From: Phymatolithon calcareum | Taxonomy: Eukaryota > Rhodophyta > Florideophyceae > Hapalidiales | Direction of reading: 5' to 3' | DNA length: 64,000 nucleotides | NCBI GenBank assembly: GCA_977006965.1 | Contig: OZ345383.1 | Location: forward strand, 372,001-436,000 | Part shown: piece after piece, positions 1-11,238 of the stretch | Numbering within the stretch: the first letter of the stretch is position 1 | Layout: every line of letters begins with the position of its first letter | Made by a program: the position numbers and the translations under genes | The notes under the pieces: model-generated | Seen by the model: the letters and a program-made list of their open reading frames with translations, nothing else | Told to the model about the DNA's origin: nothing | Databases searched by the model: none

Positions 1-1924
1 TCGCGCATCTTCACGTCCCACATTGTTAATACAAAATTAGCCTACGGCATCATTTGCATGCATCATCTTTCCTAATGAACGAACAATCAGCAATCGACCA
101 ACTAGTTAGATACGCATACTTCCGCTCCTCCGCCATCGTCTGTCCCCGTCAGGAGAGCAGGGTATCATAAAGTACACTACTTAGTAGCATTGAGTCTGCT
201 TGACGTGGCGACGCACAATTGATCTCTTCCCGTTCATGCACCATGCCGTTGGCATTTTCGACCGTTTTGCAACATGCTTTCAAACAATTGCACATCTGCT
301 CAATGGTCTCAATAAATATTTCCAGTCGTGCGGAAACTATCAGAATTGATGCATTCAACGCTGTCTTGCAAGGCTATCATGGCAGAGCGGTAGAATTTTA
401 AACTGTGCCCGATACATATTCTCCTTTGCGAAATTCCGGTTATGTCTTCTTGCCGTGTGTGCATATGACCGTCGAAACATCGGACGCGCTCCTTGGCAGC
501 ATGCATCACTTATCATAGTGCGCGGCAAACATACACTCTGCCAAGTCCGTCCCAGGGCATGGCAGTGGGCCTCTGCAGAAGCGTACCGAAACAAGATTCC
601 GACTGTAATGCTGGTCATAATGGGCAACGATTGGCCAACACGATATTTAGATGAACGTGAAGCAATAGAATTCGGATACGTATTATTGCAGCTAGCGGAT
701 CGCGAGCCTGTGCAAAAATGTCATGCGGTGTACGCGATGCATCCAGCAAGGACGCACTGCAGTTGTCCAGTCACTGCTCTCTCCGGGAGTCGTATGATAC
801 AACACAGAATTGGTGGAAGCAGAGCCGCAGGTTCCTAACTGGATGTAAATTTAATAATTATTAGGGAATTGAGGAATTCCTCTTGCCTGAACTGACCCAC
901 AATGCGTCTCGCCATTGGTCAAACAATCTTATACAATTTTCAGTTTATTTTCAGGTGGTTCTAGCCTTTGCAATCCACAATGCACCAACCAAATGGATAT
1001 GTCATTCTTATTATTTAATTATGGCCTGTACCCTTCAATTCCCACTTCCACCTGCCGAGCACATTTCCGTGCCACTTCGCCACATCTCCCTGCAGTGCGC
1101 CAGCCCAGCACAGACCAGTCCCTGAGCTGAATTGAGTCGTTTCCAACTATCTGTGCGTTGGCTCGTCTTTCTAATCCCTGTCCAGTATCCCTCCCTGGGT
1201 TTGACCGGCCGACCGACCGACCGACCGACTGACCGACTTCAGAATCCAAAACGCTCCATTAGAAAATCAAGTGCCGCCTGCCGCGTAAGACTGACACTTG
1301 CTTCTGATTTGCATTCGATTTCCCCGCTTTCGTAAGCAAGAATCCTCCAACGAATCCTCTTCCTACCAATCATCAATCTCTCCAACTGTCGTCAGCTCCG
1401 TGAGCTGACGACGATAAGCTGACATCGCACACGCAGACACGGCGCATCTCTCTCAAACAAGTCATTAAAATCGCCTCATTTGAAAGGGGCATCGCGACCT
1501 GCCCGCACGACGCGCGATTTGAATTACTGTTCGGCCCAACGGCAATACAGTAACAGTCTGCGAGTTGTCAGTGGCCGTCTAGCCAAAACGACCACCACAT
1601 CCTCACCACTGCGATCCATGTCCCTCAAAGTTTTCAAAATTCATCATCCTCATTCCCAGCGCCTATTGATACAACACTCATCCAGCCTCTACCGCCCTCC
1701 CTACAAATAAGCAACGCGCCAACCGCAGCACTGGCCCGCCGCGCGTCTACACACCTCTCGGAGATTCTCTCCGGTACTGTCTTCTGCGGTGGAACAAAAG
1801 TGGCGGTGGTCGAACGCCCCGCTGATAGTCAGTTCTCGGCCCTAATAGGGCCCTTACGAGTCCGCACCGCGTCGTCCGCCTACCCGCCCGCTTCGTTTGC
1901 CGCTCCGCGCGCTAGTCACTCACC
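1..1924. other. non-coding stretch upstream of the MLO-like gene
   Basis: No reading frame here has convincing protein character. A CGAC-type microsatellite lies at about 1203-1237 and a short perfect hairpin at 1388-1412. The last few hundred bases (about 1500-1924) are pyrimidine-rich on the plus strand and presumably hold the promoter and 5' leader of the gene at 1925. No clear TATA box was identified. Confidence 0.6.
1388..1412. repeat. perfect hairpin, 11-bp arms and 3-nt loop
   Basis: GTCGTCAGCTC is followed by CGT and then by its exact reverse complement GAGCTGACGAC. It lies about 510 bases upstream of the MLO-like start codon. It could be a paired regulatory site or a chance palindrome; nothing else in the sequence decides this. 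Confidence 0.5.
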
Positions 1925-4549
1925 ATGGCTGAGGTGAACCGCGTCATGGCCGAATGGCTCATCGTTGGCTTGATTATTTTCTCGCTTGCGGTTGAGGTCA
2001 TTCTGCACAAGCTTGAACACTGGGTGTCGTCTAAACATCCGAATATCACGTCCGTGTTGCGAAATTTGTATCGAGAGCTCATGATTCTGGGCATGGTTTC
2101 CTTTGGCTTTATTCTCTACATTTTCATTGCCGAACCTTCCAAGGAGATTAAGCTTACCTTCGAGGTAGCTCATGTTTTCATTTTCCTCTTTGCTGTTTTC
2201 CACACATTTGTTGTTATGTGTACTGTGTTCATCTCGCTTCGTCTTTCCTCGCGCTGGAAAACACTCGAACGAATGGAGCTAGTCAAGTATCTTGAAAAGA
2301 AGGAAAAGTATCGCAAACTTTGCGATCGCATGGAGCGTCACAAGTCGCTCATCTGGCGTAATATTACCTGGTGGTTCCCGAAGGTGTCTCGCACGTTGCG
2401 TTATTGGAAGTTGCATGAGGTTATGTCTTTCCATGACACTCGCTTTCAGTTTATCTACTATCGCAACCTCCCGCCGGATTTCCGATTCTCGTCTTTCCTA
2501 CGAAAGATCAAGTCAGCTACTTTCATCGAACTCGTTGAGATTCATTGGACTCATTTTCTCTTCTTCCTCGGTTTCGTACTACTTGACCTCGCACGTACAC
2601 CCCTGAACTTCTCTCCGAATTTCGAACCTGCCTTCCTTATGGGTGAGTCCTTGTTCAACATCTTGATCGTCTCTGTCCTCGCCGTGAAAATTCGTCGAGT
2701 CTACTGGAAAATGACCAAGAATCCCCAGACCTACTACGACGCCGTGGACCGCCGTGCGTTCGAAGAGGAGCTCATGATTGCCGAAGAGGAAGCTCGTATC
2801 GAGATGGAATCTCAACCCGCCTCTCGTAACTTTGCCCAGGCCACACCATCGCGCAATAGTGAGTCTCCACCGAAGGAGGGAGAGATTCGCCGATCTGTTG
2901 AAATGGACCGACCTCGTACATCCACTTCTCGTGTCTCTACGGATTACGTCCGAAATCAGCGCGCCAAGAAAGCTTCCGCTAATTCTCACGGACACAGCCC
3001 GGCACATAGTGCGAACCATCAACCAATCTATGCCAATATGACGCATGCCGCATCTGGACATTCTTCGGGTACCGCGACGCCGAATCACGATCTTGATATT
3101 TCCGCTGTTGTCGCACGTCATTCGCTCGATATCCAAAAGGAGGCCTCTCTTGATACTTCCAAGGTTAACCGTGGAGACATAAGTTTCTCCAACCGGCCTT
3201 CTGCACGTTCGTCCTTTGACAAGCCGAGAAGTTACGTGCCGAACCTCAACAATGAGGATGGCACCATGTCTATGGACGCAGTGTCGCGCGCAGCTATGCG
3301 TCGTCGTAGCCAAGAGAATGTTACCAGCGATCGCATCTCACTCGACGGTGGACGCACACCTCTCAATATGCGCACTTCCCTGGAAGGACGTCGCTTGTCC
3401 AATGTGTCGCAGCAGAGGCGTCGCTTCTCAACCGACGGTCGTCGTGATTCGAACGCCAGCCGCAGGAGCATTGAGTTGTCTGAGACACTCCCTACCGATG
3501 AACTTGCAAGTCGTACTGCGAACTCGAAGGGAATTGAGCTCAAGAAGGGTCGTAGAGGACAGTCCGGACGTGATGATGATCAAATTTCTGTCGATCTTAC
3601 CGATGATGACTTTGCGCAAGGGAAGCTTGAAGGAATGAACTCATTCCGTAGCCGCACACGACAGGAGGCAATTAGAAGATTGAAGGAGAAAAGCAAACCG
3701 ACCGCAAGTATTGTGAAGAACGCACAGGACCTTGAAGCGGCGAAGTCCGCTCAACCGTCTGCGAACTACCCGGCATGGCTTGTCAAGTTTCTTCCACGTC
3801 TCGGAAGAGTTGCGAGCCCGGCTGAGAAATTGTTTTGGTTTGGATCTCATCGTTTCTTCCTCTGGTGCGTTGAATGGGTACTGTTCTTCACGACAATTAA
3901 CGTGTCGGCCACACTTGCGAAGGTTGGATTTGCGGTGAAAAAGATGAATACTCCGCCTGAGGATAAAACCAAGGTGAAAAAAAAGGCGAGGTTTGTGCTT
4001 GACGCCTTCGTACATCAGCGGAAAACTGGGGTGAACAATACTTCCACTACAGCGCCCAAGCCTGCGGATCCCGCCGCAAAGAAGACAGAGAAAGAAAGTT
4101 TCTTCCTGTTGATGATTGCGCTTCTTGTCGCATTCATCGCCCTGTTTTATGTTCTTCTGCGTATTGCTGGCATCATGAAAAAGTATATCTTCGTGTTGAA
4201 TAATGCCAACATGCTGCCTGAGAACATGACAATCCAGGCCATTCAAACGGTTCGAGTCAAGAACCTGCTTAGCGGTGAAGTTGAGGAATACGATGAGTTG
4301 GTCGGTTCGGACACAGAGATGGATGAGGATGACAGCGCGCAGCAGCGACGAAATCTTTCGTCGTTTTTCAATAGTGAGGTTCAAGGAGGACATATGCCAG
4401 GTGTGTCCACTGGAGCGGCAATTAAGAGACGTATTTCGATCTCGAGCCGACGTACATCTGCTCAGGATGTTGAGACCGTCGAGGCTGTCGCAAGTTCATC
4501 AATTGACGGATCGGCGACGGCGGAAGCAATGTGGCAGCAACAAGTGTGA
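1925..4549 (+). CDS. MLO-like seven-transmembrane protein with a long internal cytoplasmic insert
   Basis: The frame encodes 874 residues and starts in ideal Kozak context (CACCATGG). Hydrophobic spans sit near residues 10-28, 51-67, 80-105, 210-226, 240-258, 640-667 and 725-750, giving seven as in the MLO family. Span 3 is followed by a basic WK motif. The next loop has the tryptophan-rich spacing and the later FRF..FL segment seen in MLO loop 2. Family knowledge: MLO proteins are plasma-membrane, calmodulin-linked and calcium-related proteins, best known in plants and present in some algae. A low-complexity, Ser/Arg/Asn-rich region of about 350 residues between spans 5 and 6 is much longer than the usual loop. 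Many RRxS-like sites in it suggest phosphorylation (inference). The tail after span 7 is acidic, then basic and Ser-rich. The family call rests on topology and short motifs, so another multi-pass family is possible. Confidence 0.7.
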   Translation: MAEVNRVMAEWLIVGLIIFSLAVEVILHKLEHWVSSKHPNITSVLRNLYRELMILGMVSFGFILYIFIAEPSKEIKLTFEVAHVFIFLFAVFHTFVVMCTVFISLRLSSRWKTLERMELVKYLEKKEKYRKLCDRMERHKSLIWRNITWWFPKVSRTLRYWKLHEVMSFHDTRFQFIYYRNLPPDFRFSSFLRKIKSATFIELVEIHWTHFLFFLGFVLLDLARTPLNFSPNFEPAFLMGESLFNILIVSVLAVKIRRVYWKMTKNPQTYYDAVDRRAFEEELMIAEEEARIEMESQPASRNFAQATPSRNSESPPKEGEIRRSVEMDRPRTSTSRVSTDYVRNQRAKKASANSHGHSPAHSANHQPIYANMTHAASGHSSGTATPNHDLDISAVVARHSLDIQKEASLDTSKVNRGDISFSNRPSARSSFDKPRSYVPNLNNEDGTMSMDAVSRAAMRRRSQENVTSDRISLDGGRTPLNMRTSLEGRRLSNVSQQRRRFSTDGRRDSNASRRSIELSETLPTDELASRTANSKGIELKKGRRGQSGRDDDQISVDLTDDDFAQGKLEGMNSFRSRTRQEAIRRLKEKSKPTASIVKNAQDLEAAKSAQPSANYPAWLVKFLPRLGRVASPAEKLFWFGSHRFFLWCVEWVLFFTTINVSATLAKVGFAVKKMNTPPEDKTKVKKKARFVLDAFVHQRKTGVNNTSTTAPKPADPAAKKTEKESFFLLMIALLVAFIALFYVLLRIAGIMKKYIFVLNNANMLPENMTIQAIQTVRVKNLLSGEVEEYDELVGSDTEMDEDDSAQQRRNLSSFFNSEVQGGHMPGVSTGAAIKRRISISSRRTSAQDVETVEAVASSSIDGSATAEAMWQQQV

Positions 4550-6456
4550 GCGAGCCCTGATGTTTTCATTAGCTTGTAAAATTTCGACTTTTTATATGGC
4601 TCTTTTGGAACACGCGCCCGGATGATCATGTCGTCATCGAGTAATTCAATGTTTTTCGTTTTGTAATTGGAAGTCGGTTTCTTCGTAAGTACTAAACTAT
4701 AGGCTGTACAGTCGTTTTTGATCTTTTCCATTTCGCTATCTCTTGAATCTGGCAACTTTTGCAGATAGACTGTCGCGTGCGACTTTGTCATCTCGAAATT
4801 TTCGTGTTAGTTTGCGTCACCGAATGTACGAAGTTAGGCGTAGCATACAAATTTTCCAGAATGTTTGTTCCTCGTGCAGTTGCGGGCTGGAGTGCAAAAC
4901 GTCTTTCCAGAGCATCTAAACTTGGGAACCCCGTGTACAGCCGAAGTGCAAAAATCGATGAAACATTGTTTAGTCTCTACCAGCGTAAACGTTGGAGAAA
5001 CTTTGAGCTTGCAGGCGTGGGAAACATCAGTATTTTCCAGATACTTAGTTTCTTGCCCTCCCTCGTTCCAAAGCATAGATTATCAATACAGGGTTTGGGC
5101 GAGTTGCAAACTTGTGCGAGCAAAATGGAACAGATGTTCCTCTTTCTCATCCGCGGATGAGAAAGAGGAACATTGTCGCGACAAAAGTGATCTTTTCGGG
5201 CATATGCGATCTCTCGTCCTTTGTGTTCGCCTTCCTACTGTAAATTCATTCCAGGTGGATGTACAAGAAACAGAAAATTTGAATTTCTCAATCTCAATTT
5301 TCAGACAATTTAATTCGTTGCTTCCATGTCCAATCAATGCGTGATTCACGAGATCTTTTATTATTCATCGTCATCATCAAATCGGGCCGCACTAACAGCA
5401 GTGCGTCCAACAGCACGTATTTGATACCGCGTCCGTCACGAGACGACACCTTGATAGGCCGTACGCAGAATTTCCGCGTCCGCCCATGCTTACACTGTCA
5501 TGATGCCATCCCGCGGATTGCGAATGGTGCCTTCATGAGCGCCCATTGGACGGTGAAGAGGAAGAGCATTGTTTTCCGAAATGTTGCGAAAAGTTTTCAC
5601 AAAAATATCTTTTTCACAGCGCACGTCGTCTTCTTGATCCGCTCCACTGTAAAGTAATCAAATTATTACCAGATTTAACGCTTTTTCGACATAGCGATTC
5701 ACGTGTCCGCACACGTGGACGACGGCCTTCATTCCCAGGCGTGTTCAGGGCCTTCAACGGCCCCTCGTTTCTGTTCCACACGCATTGCGCTATCTCACGC
5801 TCTGGTCGGCAACGGTCTCTTCCGGTTCGATCTGCGCCTAACGCAGGAGATGCTAACGGCGCGCCCTGTCTCGGGCGGCGCATTTTCATTCCCGCAGCTA
5901 TTTCTGCTGCCCCACGAGTGTCGAGTTCGCCCCATATTCGGGCTGCAGTAGGTCGTCCGCAACACTCTTACCGAGGACAGGCGCGATCTGGTGAATTGAA
6001 TGCAGAGTTCTACAGCGCATTTCATGCATTTGTGCACTGCTATCCAGAGAACGTACATATCTGAGAATGAATGCTACGTGATGCGATGCGAGATACCGTT
6101 GTGTGTGTACAACAGGCTGGTAAGAACAGGTATCGTTTTTACAGTTAAGTCAACATTATACTCTGTAAATTAGTAGTAGGCGTAAATAACGCGATGAAGA
6201 GATAAGTGAGATAAGTGACGGATTATCCTGTTCGCTGGCTGCTGAGCACTGCCGCGCAAGTCTTGACGTTAGAAGTAAGCCATGGACAGGTCCTGCTGGT
6301 CGGGGGACGAATGAAGAAGCTGATGCCCACAAATAGAATTGCCTCCCACCAAGTTTCTGCCACATACGATGTCAAAGACTGTGAAGTGAGCGGTCATCAA
6401 GAAGAGAGATTGGAATAAAAAACTTAAACTCGCAGGCAGAACAGCTGCCAGAAAGC
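4550..6456. other. intergenic stretch between tail-to-tail genes
   Basis: This lies between the 3' end of the MLO-like gene and the 3' end of the minus-strand gene at 6457. Short frames occur on both strands but none shows domain character. The only clear structure is the 40-bp perfect palindrome at 5134-5173. Confidence 0.6.
5134..5173. repeat. 40-bp perfect palindrome without a loop
   Basis: The two 20-base halves are exact reverse complements and meet at CCGCGG (centre 5153/5154). The left arm starts ATGTTCCTCTTTC and the right arm ends GAAAGAGGAACAT. Identity stops abruptly at both outer ends. No coding or transposon context explains it. Confidence 0.85.
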
Positions 6457-7539
6457 TTATGCCTGCTCCAGGTTCGGATGCAGTCCGGGGCATTTCGGCA
6501 GATGTTTCTCACGGTTGGGCGGCCAGAGCATCTTGTCGCAATTCAAACACGTGATATACCCCTTGTGTTCTGCATGCGGCTCGAAATGACTGTCGATCGC
6601 CGGATTGGAGCTCTTTCCCTTCTTACCCGACTTCTTTCCCCTGGTTGTCGGCGGTTTCCTGGGTGGCGCGGTGCGTTTCGTGACGGCTCCCTTCTTGGGT
6701 GATGGTTTCTTCTTGGGTGGTGTCTTTCTCATTGGTGACGGTTTCTTGCGCACGTTTTTGGCGGCCTCCTTGACTGTCGCCGCCTTCTCGTCAGCAGCCA
6801 CTTTGGCTGCCGCGGCTGCTTTTGCAGCGGCCTGCTTGTTTGCAATGTCGAACGCACCGGGCGTCTTCCCGAGAATCTCGAGGATGTCTGCGTCCAGCTG
6901 GTTGGGGTTGAGGAACAGCGATACGGTGCGGTTCTTCGGCAGATAGTTCAAATGCAGGACAGGATGCCGCGGGATCGGCTTGACCTTCATATCAGCTTCC
7001 TTCTTCTTGCGTTCCTCGAGCATTTTGCGCGTCACGCGAGGCTTGTTAGTGGCGCGAACAATACCAGTTGCAACAGCTTCCACTTCACGCTGGCTCTTGA
7101 CGCGAAAGTACTTGTTAAATTCTGCAATGTCTTCCTCGTCGCTCAGAAGCGTGTCGAGGCTGGGAACACTGCACAGCACGGATTCGGCATCATGGCAACT
7201 GTCATCGTCCCTATTCTTCGTCTTGTCATCGAATTTATCCTTCATCTCTGTCTTGTCGTCTGTAGCCGTCGCAGCCTTGGTCTTCTCCTCTTGCGATGCA
7301 CGTTCTTCCCTGGACGACTGACGTGTGGTGCGCTTCTTCTTCTTGGGGACGGGGATGTTTCTCGCCGCGGCTTTGGCGCGCGTGCGTTTGGAGCGCTTCA
7401 CGACAGGCTGAATCTCGTCAATGTCTTCCTCGGACAGGGTGGACTTGCTGGTGAGACGTTGGCGGCCAGCCAGTCGGGAGGATGACCGATGCACAGGGAC
7501 TGCTTCCTGACCGCGCTCTTTGTGGACTTCGCCGCCCAT
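6457..7539 (-). CDS. basic nuclear protein with C-terminal Sgf11-type C2HC zinc finger
   Basis: The 360-residue protein is strongly Lys/Arg-rich and has several nuclear-localisation-like clusters. Near residues 45-65 there is VKRSKRTRAK, and a PKKKP/SPKK-rich tract runs through about 265-315, resembling histone-H1-like tails. An Ala-rich helix precedes that tract. At the C-terminus a single finger has the spacing C-x2-C-x11-H-x3-C (CLNC ... HLPKC). This spacing and the HLxKC ending match the finger of Sgf11/ATXN7L3, a subunit of the SAGA deubiquitinase module that binds nucleosomes. Sgf11 itself is far smaller, so this may be a different chromatin protein with the same finger. The middle part (about residues 125-240) is more ordered and not recognised. 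A role in chromatin is inference. Confidence 0.55.
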   Translation of the reverse strand: MGGEVHKERGQEAVPVHRSSSRLAGRQRLTSKSTLSEEDIDEIQPVVKRSKRTRAKAAARNIPVPKKKKRTTRQSSREERASQEEKTKAATATDDKTEMKDKFDDKTKNRDDDSCHDAESVLCSVPSLDTLLSDEEDIAEFNKYFRVKSQREVEAVATGIVRATNKPRVTRKMLEERKKKEADMKVKPIPRHPVLHLNYLPKNRTVSLFLNPNQLDADILEILGKTPGAFDIANKQAAAKAAAAAKVAADEKAATVKEAAKNVRKKPSPMRKTPPKKKPSPKKGAVTKRTAPPRKPPTTRGKKSGKKGKSSNPAIDSHFEPHAEHKGYITCLNCDKMLWPPNREKHLPKCPGLHPNLEQA

Positions 7540-8781
7540 CTGAGCGGCGACTTCGAATCTTGTCCAACAACTGAGTCGACGGGGCCCTGGATCTGGGCAC
7601 GGAAGTCTGGTAACCGGCGACGAAGTTCCCTGTCAGATGCGCGCGCTCAGACCAGACAGAAACGGGTGAGCGCAGATTCGCACACAAGGGACGAGCAACA
7701 GAGATGAGTGAAGGTCAGTGTATTCCCGCGCGATAGACGCGCGCGGTCACGGCTTGGTCAGCTGCGGTCGCGGGGTATGAGACGGAACAGGTTGGTGAAG
7801 GTCTGGCAGTTGCAGAAGTGTTGAGTAAAATGCGGGGAGGCTGGTGGTTTGGTAGAGCTGTAGAGATGGTGATGCAGCAGGAGAGCGCAGGTTGTGTTGT
7901 TGGGGGGGGACAAACGATTGCGGGGCGCCGAATTGGGCATTTGGGGCATGCGAGGGCCTGCGCTCATCATCGGGTTCGCACGCAACGTGTACACAAGATG
8001 ATGTTTGTTCTTGGTCTCCGCGCACCAATGCCCGCTGAGGTGCCCGGGCAGGGGCGCTGGAATCAGTGTGGGAGCGCTGTCACTCTATCGTGACGTCACA
8101 TACCCTCGCACGCCTCGGGGCAGCCAATACCTATCGAGCGTTGGTGCATCTTGCTGGTGTCAGCTGGGGCCGCGGTCCGCCCCGGTTAAAAATTACTAAT
8201 GTTTCATGCAATTCCCAATTGAAACTACCGGAACCGTCACGACCGCCGAGCCCGGTCGTAGTTGAGCCGCGCATAGACATTGTCTTTTTGGTCCTGTTTT
8301 TTGCCTTAATTTAACGTTTCAGTGCCGCCGCTCCGCGTCTATCCATCCCATCGTTTCTGGGCAGTTTTATCCAAAAAACTGCTTGGGCCAGAGCGATACG
8401 TATCATACGTGTAGGGTGGGCGTTTTACGTTGGGCCATTCCGGACCTCTGCTGTCTGCTAACTTTCAGGATTTGTACTGTGCTGTATTTCATGAACGGCA
8501 TCGAGATGGACCCCCACTTCGCAGCTCTACACTCTCTGCTCTTAAATCGAAAAGATGCAGTCTTCGAAGAGGCTAAATTCTGCTTTGGTTTTCCCGTTGG
8601 GTCTGGATTGCGCTTCGCAACACAGATCGGGACAAAGTTTTGGAGGAAAGGAGGCACTTTTGAGTCCCGGTCGACAGGATGAACCACAAAAAAGACACCG
8701 CACTATTTATTCAGCGCGCTGAAAAACGGTTTCGCTAGCGAGACCGTTCTCGTCTGGTTCAGTGTCTATATTGACGACAGG
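7540..8781. other. upstream region of the zinc-finger gene
   Basis: This lies between the start of the minus-strand gene at 7539 and the 3' end of the minus-strand gene at 8782. No supported coding sequence was found. A TGACGTCA palindrome occurs at 8091-8098. Confidence 0.55.
8091..8098. promoter_or_regulatory. CRE-like palindrome TGACGTCA
   Basis: A perfect 8-bp ATF/CREB-type site about 550 bases upstream of the start at 7539. A single 8-mer can occur by chance in a window of this size, so the assignment is weak. Confidence 0.2.
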
Positions 8782-9345
8782 CTAAAGCTCTTTCTTGACC
8801 TCATCTTTCTCGTCCTCCTTAGATTTCTCGTCCTCAGATTTCTCTTGGACATTCTCCTCCGCCTTTGCCTGCGCCTCCTCAAGGTTCACGTCAGTCGAAC
8901 CGTACATTTCCGGGTCCTTCTGCTGGAAATTCTTAGCAAGTTCGTCGGCGTTGAGAATTTTCCCGTTCGTGAACAGCGTCGACGTGTCCACACCAGCTTT
9001 CTCAAGCGCCTCCTTCAGCTTCTCCATTCGCTGATCTTCATCAAGCTGACTGTCTTTGAACAGGTGCTCAAAGTTCTCGCCCTCGAATTTGGGCATCTTG
9101 ACTTCTTCCTCGACTTCTTCCCAGTCCTTCGTCTCCATCGCGCGTTCCACAAAGTCCTCCTTCGACGAACACGCCAGACAATCCGCACCGCGCTTTTTCA
9201 GAAACGCTTTCAATTCTTTCACTTTCATCGCCGCGAAGTCTTGCTCCGCAGTCACCGCACCGATCATTGCAGCGACTGCCAGCAATATGGCGAAAATAGC
9301 TCTGTTCGTCACCCCGGTGGGCACTTTTCCGTACCAGGAGGCCAT
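8782..9345 (-). CDS. ER-lumen protein with MANF C-domain/SAP-like fold and KKEL tail
   Basis: The frame is open further upstream, but the ATG at 9345 is preferred. It has a good context (CCAAGATGGC) and is followed directly by a signal peptide: a hydrophobic run of about 18 residues ending AVTA, then EQDF. The product is 187 residues. Just after the predicted cleavage site comes MKVKELKAFLKKRG..CLAC, which matches the SAP-like C-terminal domain of MANF/CDNF, including the two-residue-spaced Cys pair (C-L-A-C). The rest is acidic and Glu/Lys-rich. The last residues, VKKEL, fit a KDEL-type ER retrieval signal. MANF-family proteins are ER stress-linked neurotrophic or chaperone-associated factors in animals. 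Here only the C-domain is present, at the N-terminus, without the saposin-like domain. A role in ER protein quality control is inference. Confidence 0.6.
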   Translation of the reverse strand: MASWYGKVPTGVTNRAIFAILLAVAAMIGAVTAEQDFAAMKVKELKAFLKKRGADCLACSSKEDFVERAMETKDWEEVEEEVKMPKFEGENFEHLFKDSQLDEDQRMEKLKEALEKAGVDTSTLFTNGKILNADELAKNFQQKDPEMYGSTDVNLEEAQAKAEENVQEKSEDEKSKEDEKDEVKKEL

Positions 9346-11238
9346 CTTGGTGTTTCTGGATTTCTTACCAACGGCACAGGACCAAAAGACAGAAGAATAG
9401 GGCACCGACGTTCGGCGGGGAAGTTTTAACTAAGCTTCGAAATGTCTTCTTAAAAAACCAGCCAGATCGCGACAAGTTCCGCCTTGTTTAGGTCACGAAT
9501 AGGCAGGTAGCAACTAGCTTTAGGTCCTTCGTCGAAGAATGGCTTTTCGTCTTCTCCACAGATCGGTAGAGGAGTCGGCGTCTTGGACACAACTTTCAGC
9601 CAGAGCGAGATGCACAGATCAACCGTTCGGGCGCAATCATCTTCTCTCCTAAGCGAAAATTCTGGAAACCCACAGTATGAAAATACAGTAAGCAATCATT
9701 AAGCCTAAAAGTGCACACTTTTACGAAAAATTAGTGGAAAATCGAGCCCAAAAGCGCAGACGCCTCGTAAAATATTTGTCACGAGCGGGAATCTAGATTT
9801 GTGTTGATTGAAATTGGAAAAAACAATCATTTTGTTGTCTCTCAAATTGTTTAACATTTTTGGTGCTCCCTTCGTTTATGATAATTTGTATACAGTAACT
9901 ATTCATCTTTCCACGCAAGGGCATTCCCAAATCGTGCCCATTTGATACACACAGCCCATCAATAAATTGGATGCACTCTGGCGGAAGCATATAGGTATCA
10001 TAAAATATTCAAATTTATTGGCCACCGTTCGGGGCTGTAGTTGGCGAGGTGGCCATTTTTAAATCCTTTTCATATCGAGCACCAAATCTGAGAGGCTTTT
10101 CCGTGTGTTGAATGTGGCTGACACAAAATTGAATGCCTCCTTGGATGACTCAGCCCTGTGCGCTCCTCCTGACTGCCCTTCCCGCACGAGCAACAAGATT
10201 CTTGTGCGCTCCCATGGGGAGATCAAGGGAGATGAGTGCGACGGCTTTCCGGTATCAATGGTGCCGTAAGGCAACTGGCATGAGATCGCTTTCGTCAAAT
10301 CAGCTGGCGCGTCACCGCTGTTCTCGTGGCTAAATGGGGCACAACGGAAGCATGAAACGTACCATGCTGGTGCATTGTGTGGGTCGCTCAGCTTCTGTAA
10401 AGCGCTTAGTACGCGGAATGGTTGCGAAGACACTGCCCGTCGTTGTAGTCATGAGCGGTGAGATCTGGTCTATGCCGGAACAGATGTGCCGCTGTCTGTA
10501 CAGACTGTTTGCCCCCCTTGGACTGTGCCTGACGCAGATGGCTAGGAAATCTTTTTGACAGTCGTAACGCTCATCCTACTTCCAGCCGATGCTGCCATCA
10601 AGACTAGTGATCTTTGAAACGGAAGAGTATCAAAACTATAAGGACTGCGAAGCAGCACGAGTGAGCAAAACCAAAGCTGTACACCCTTCGTCATTTCCGA
10701 CAGCCTTTTCTCTGGCCTCGTTGTCTATCTGCCATTCATCCTGAAAAGCATCATGGGGCATCATCGCGATCTAGTACTTTCCAATCTGTCTTCAACTCTT
10801 ACGTCACGAGAGCTCGGGACTGTTGGCTGGGTGCGCAGCTATTTCGCGTTTTAATTTTATTCCGACGCATTCGCATAGCGACCAGATTTGTAAAGAGCGT
10901 TGAGCGTTTCGATCTCATTGTCAACGGTAGCCCACCAGAATCTCATGTTCATTCACCCCACGTTGAGCACTCCGATTCCCATCCATCTGGTCTATGTGCC
11001 TGCCTGAAGGGCAAAGGTCCCTGCATCCCTAGTCACCGCGGTCGCAAGTTCCAAGAATTGTCCCGCGCCCTGATGACGCGTGCCCAAAATCAGGGCGCGG
11101 GTCGCCCAAAAGCAGATTCAAAAATACAAATGACGAAATGTTGTCCAAGTCCTCACACAGCTGTAACTGGAGAGGAAAGCAGCCCCGATAGGGGCCTTGG
11201 ATTTGCGGCCCGCGTGACTTGCATTACAGTGTACTCTC
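9346..11238. other. intergenic stretch, no gene recognised
   Basis: It contains the promoter side of the ER-protein gene. A frame of about 120 codons at 10059-10433 (-) and others of similar size have no recognisable domains and may be chance. About 9690-10060 is AT-rich. Confidence 0.5.

Noticed and set aside
2579-3313. 244-codon minus-strand frame inside the MLO-like gene
   Set aside because: Antisense shadow of the disordered loop of a well-supported gene.
5134-5173. Palindrome read as a bacterial terminator
   Set aside because: The organism is eukaryotic by gene content, there is no U tract, and the arms are too long and perfect.
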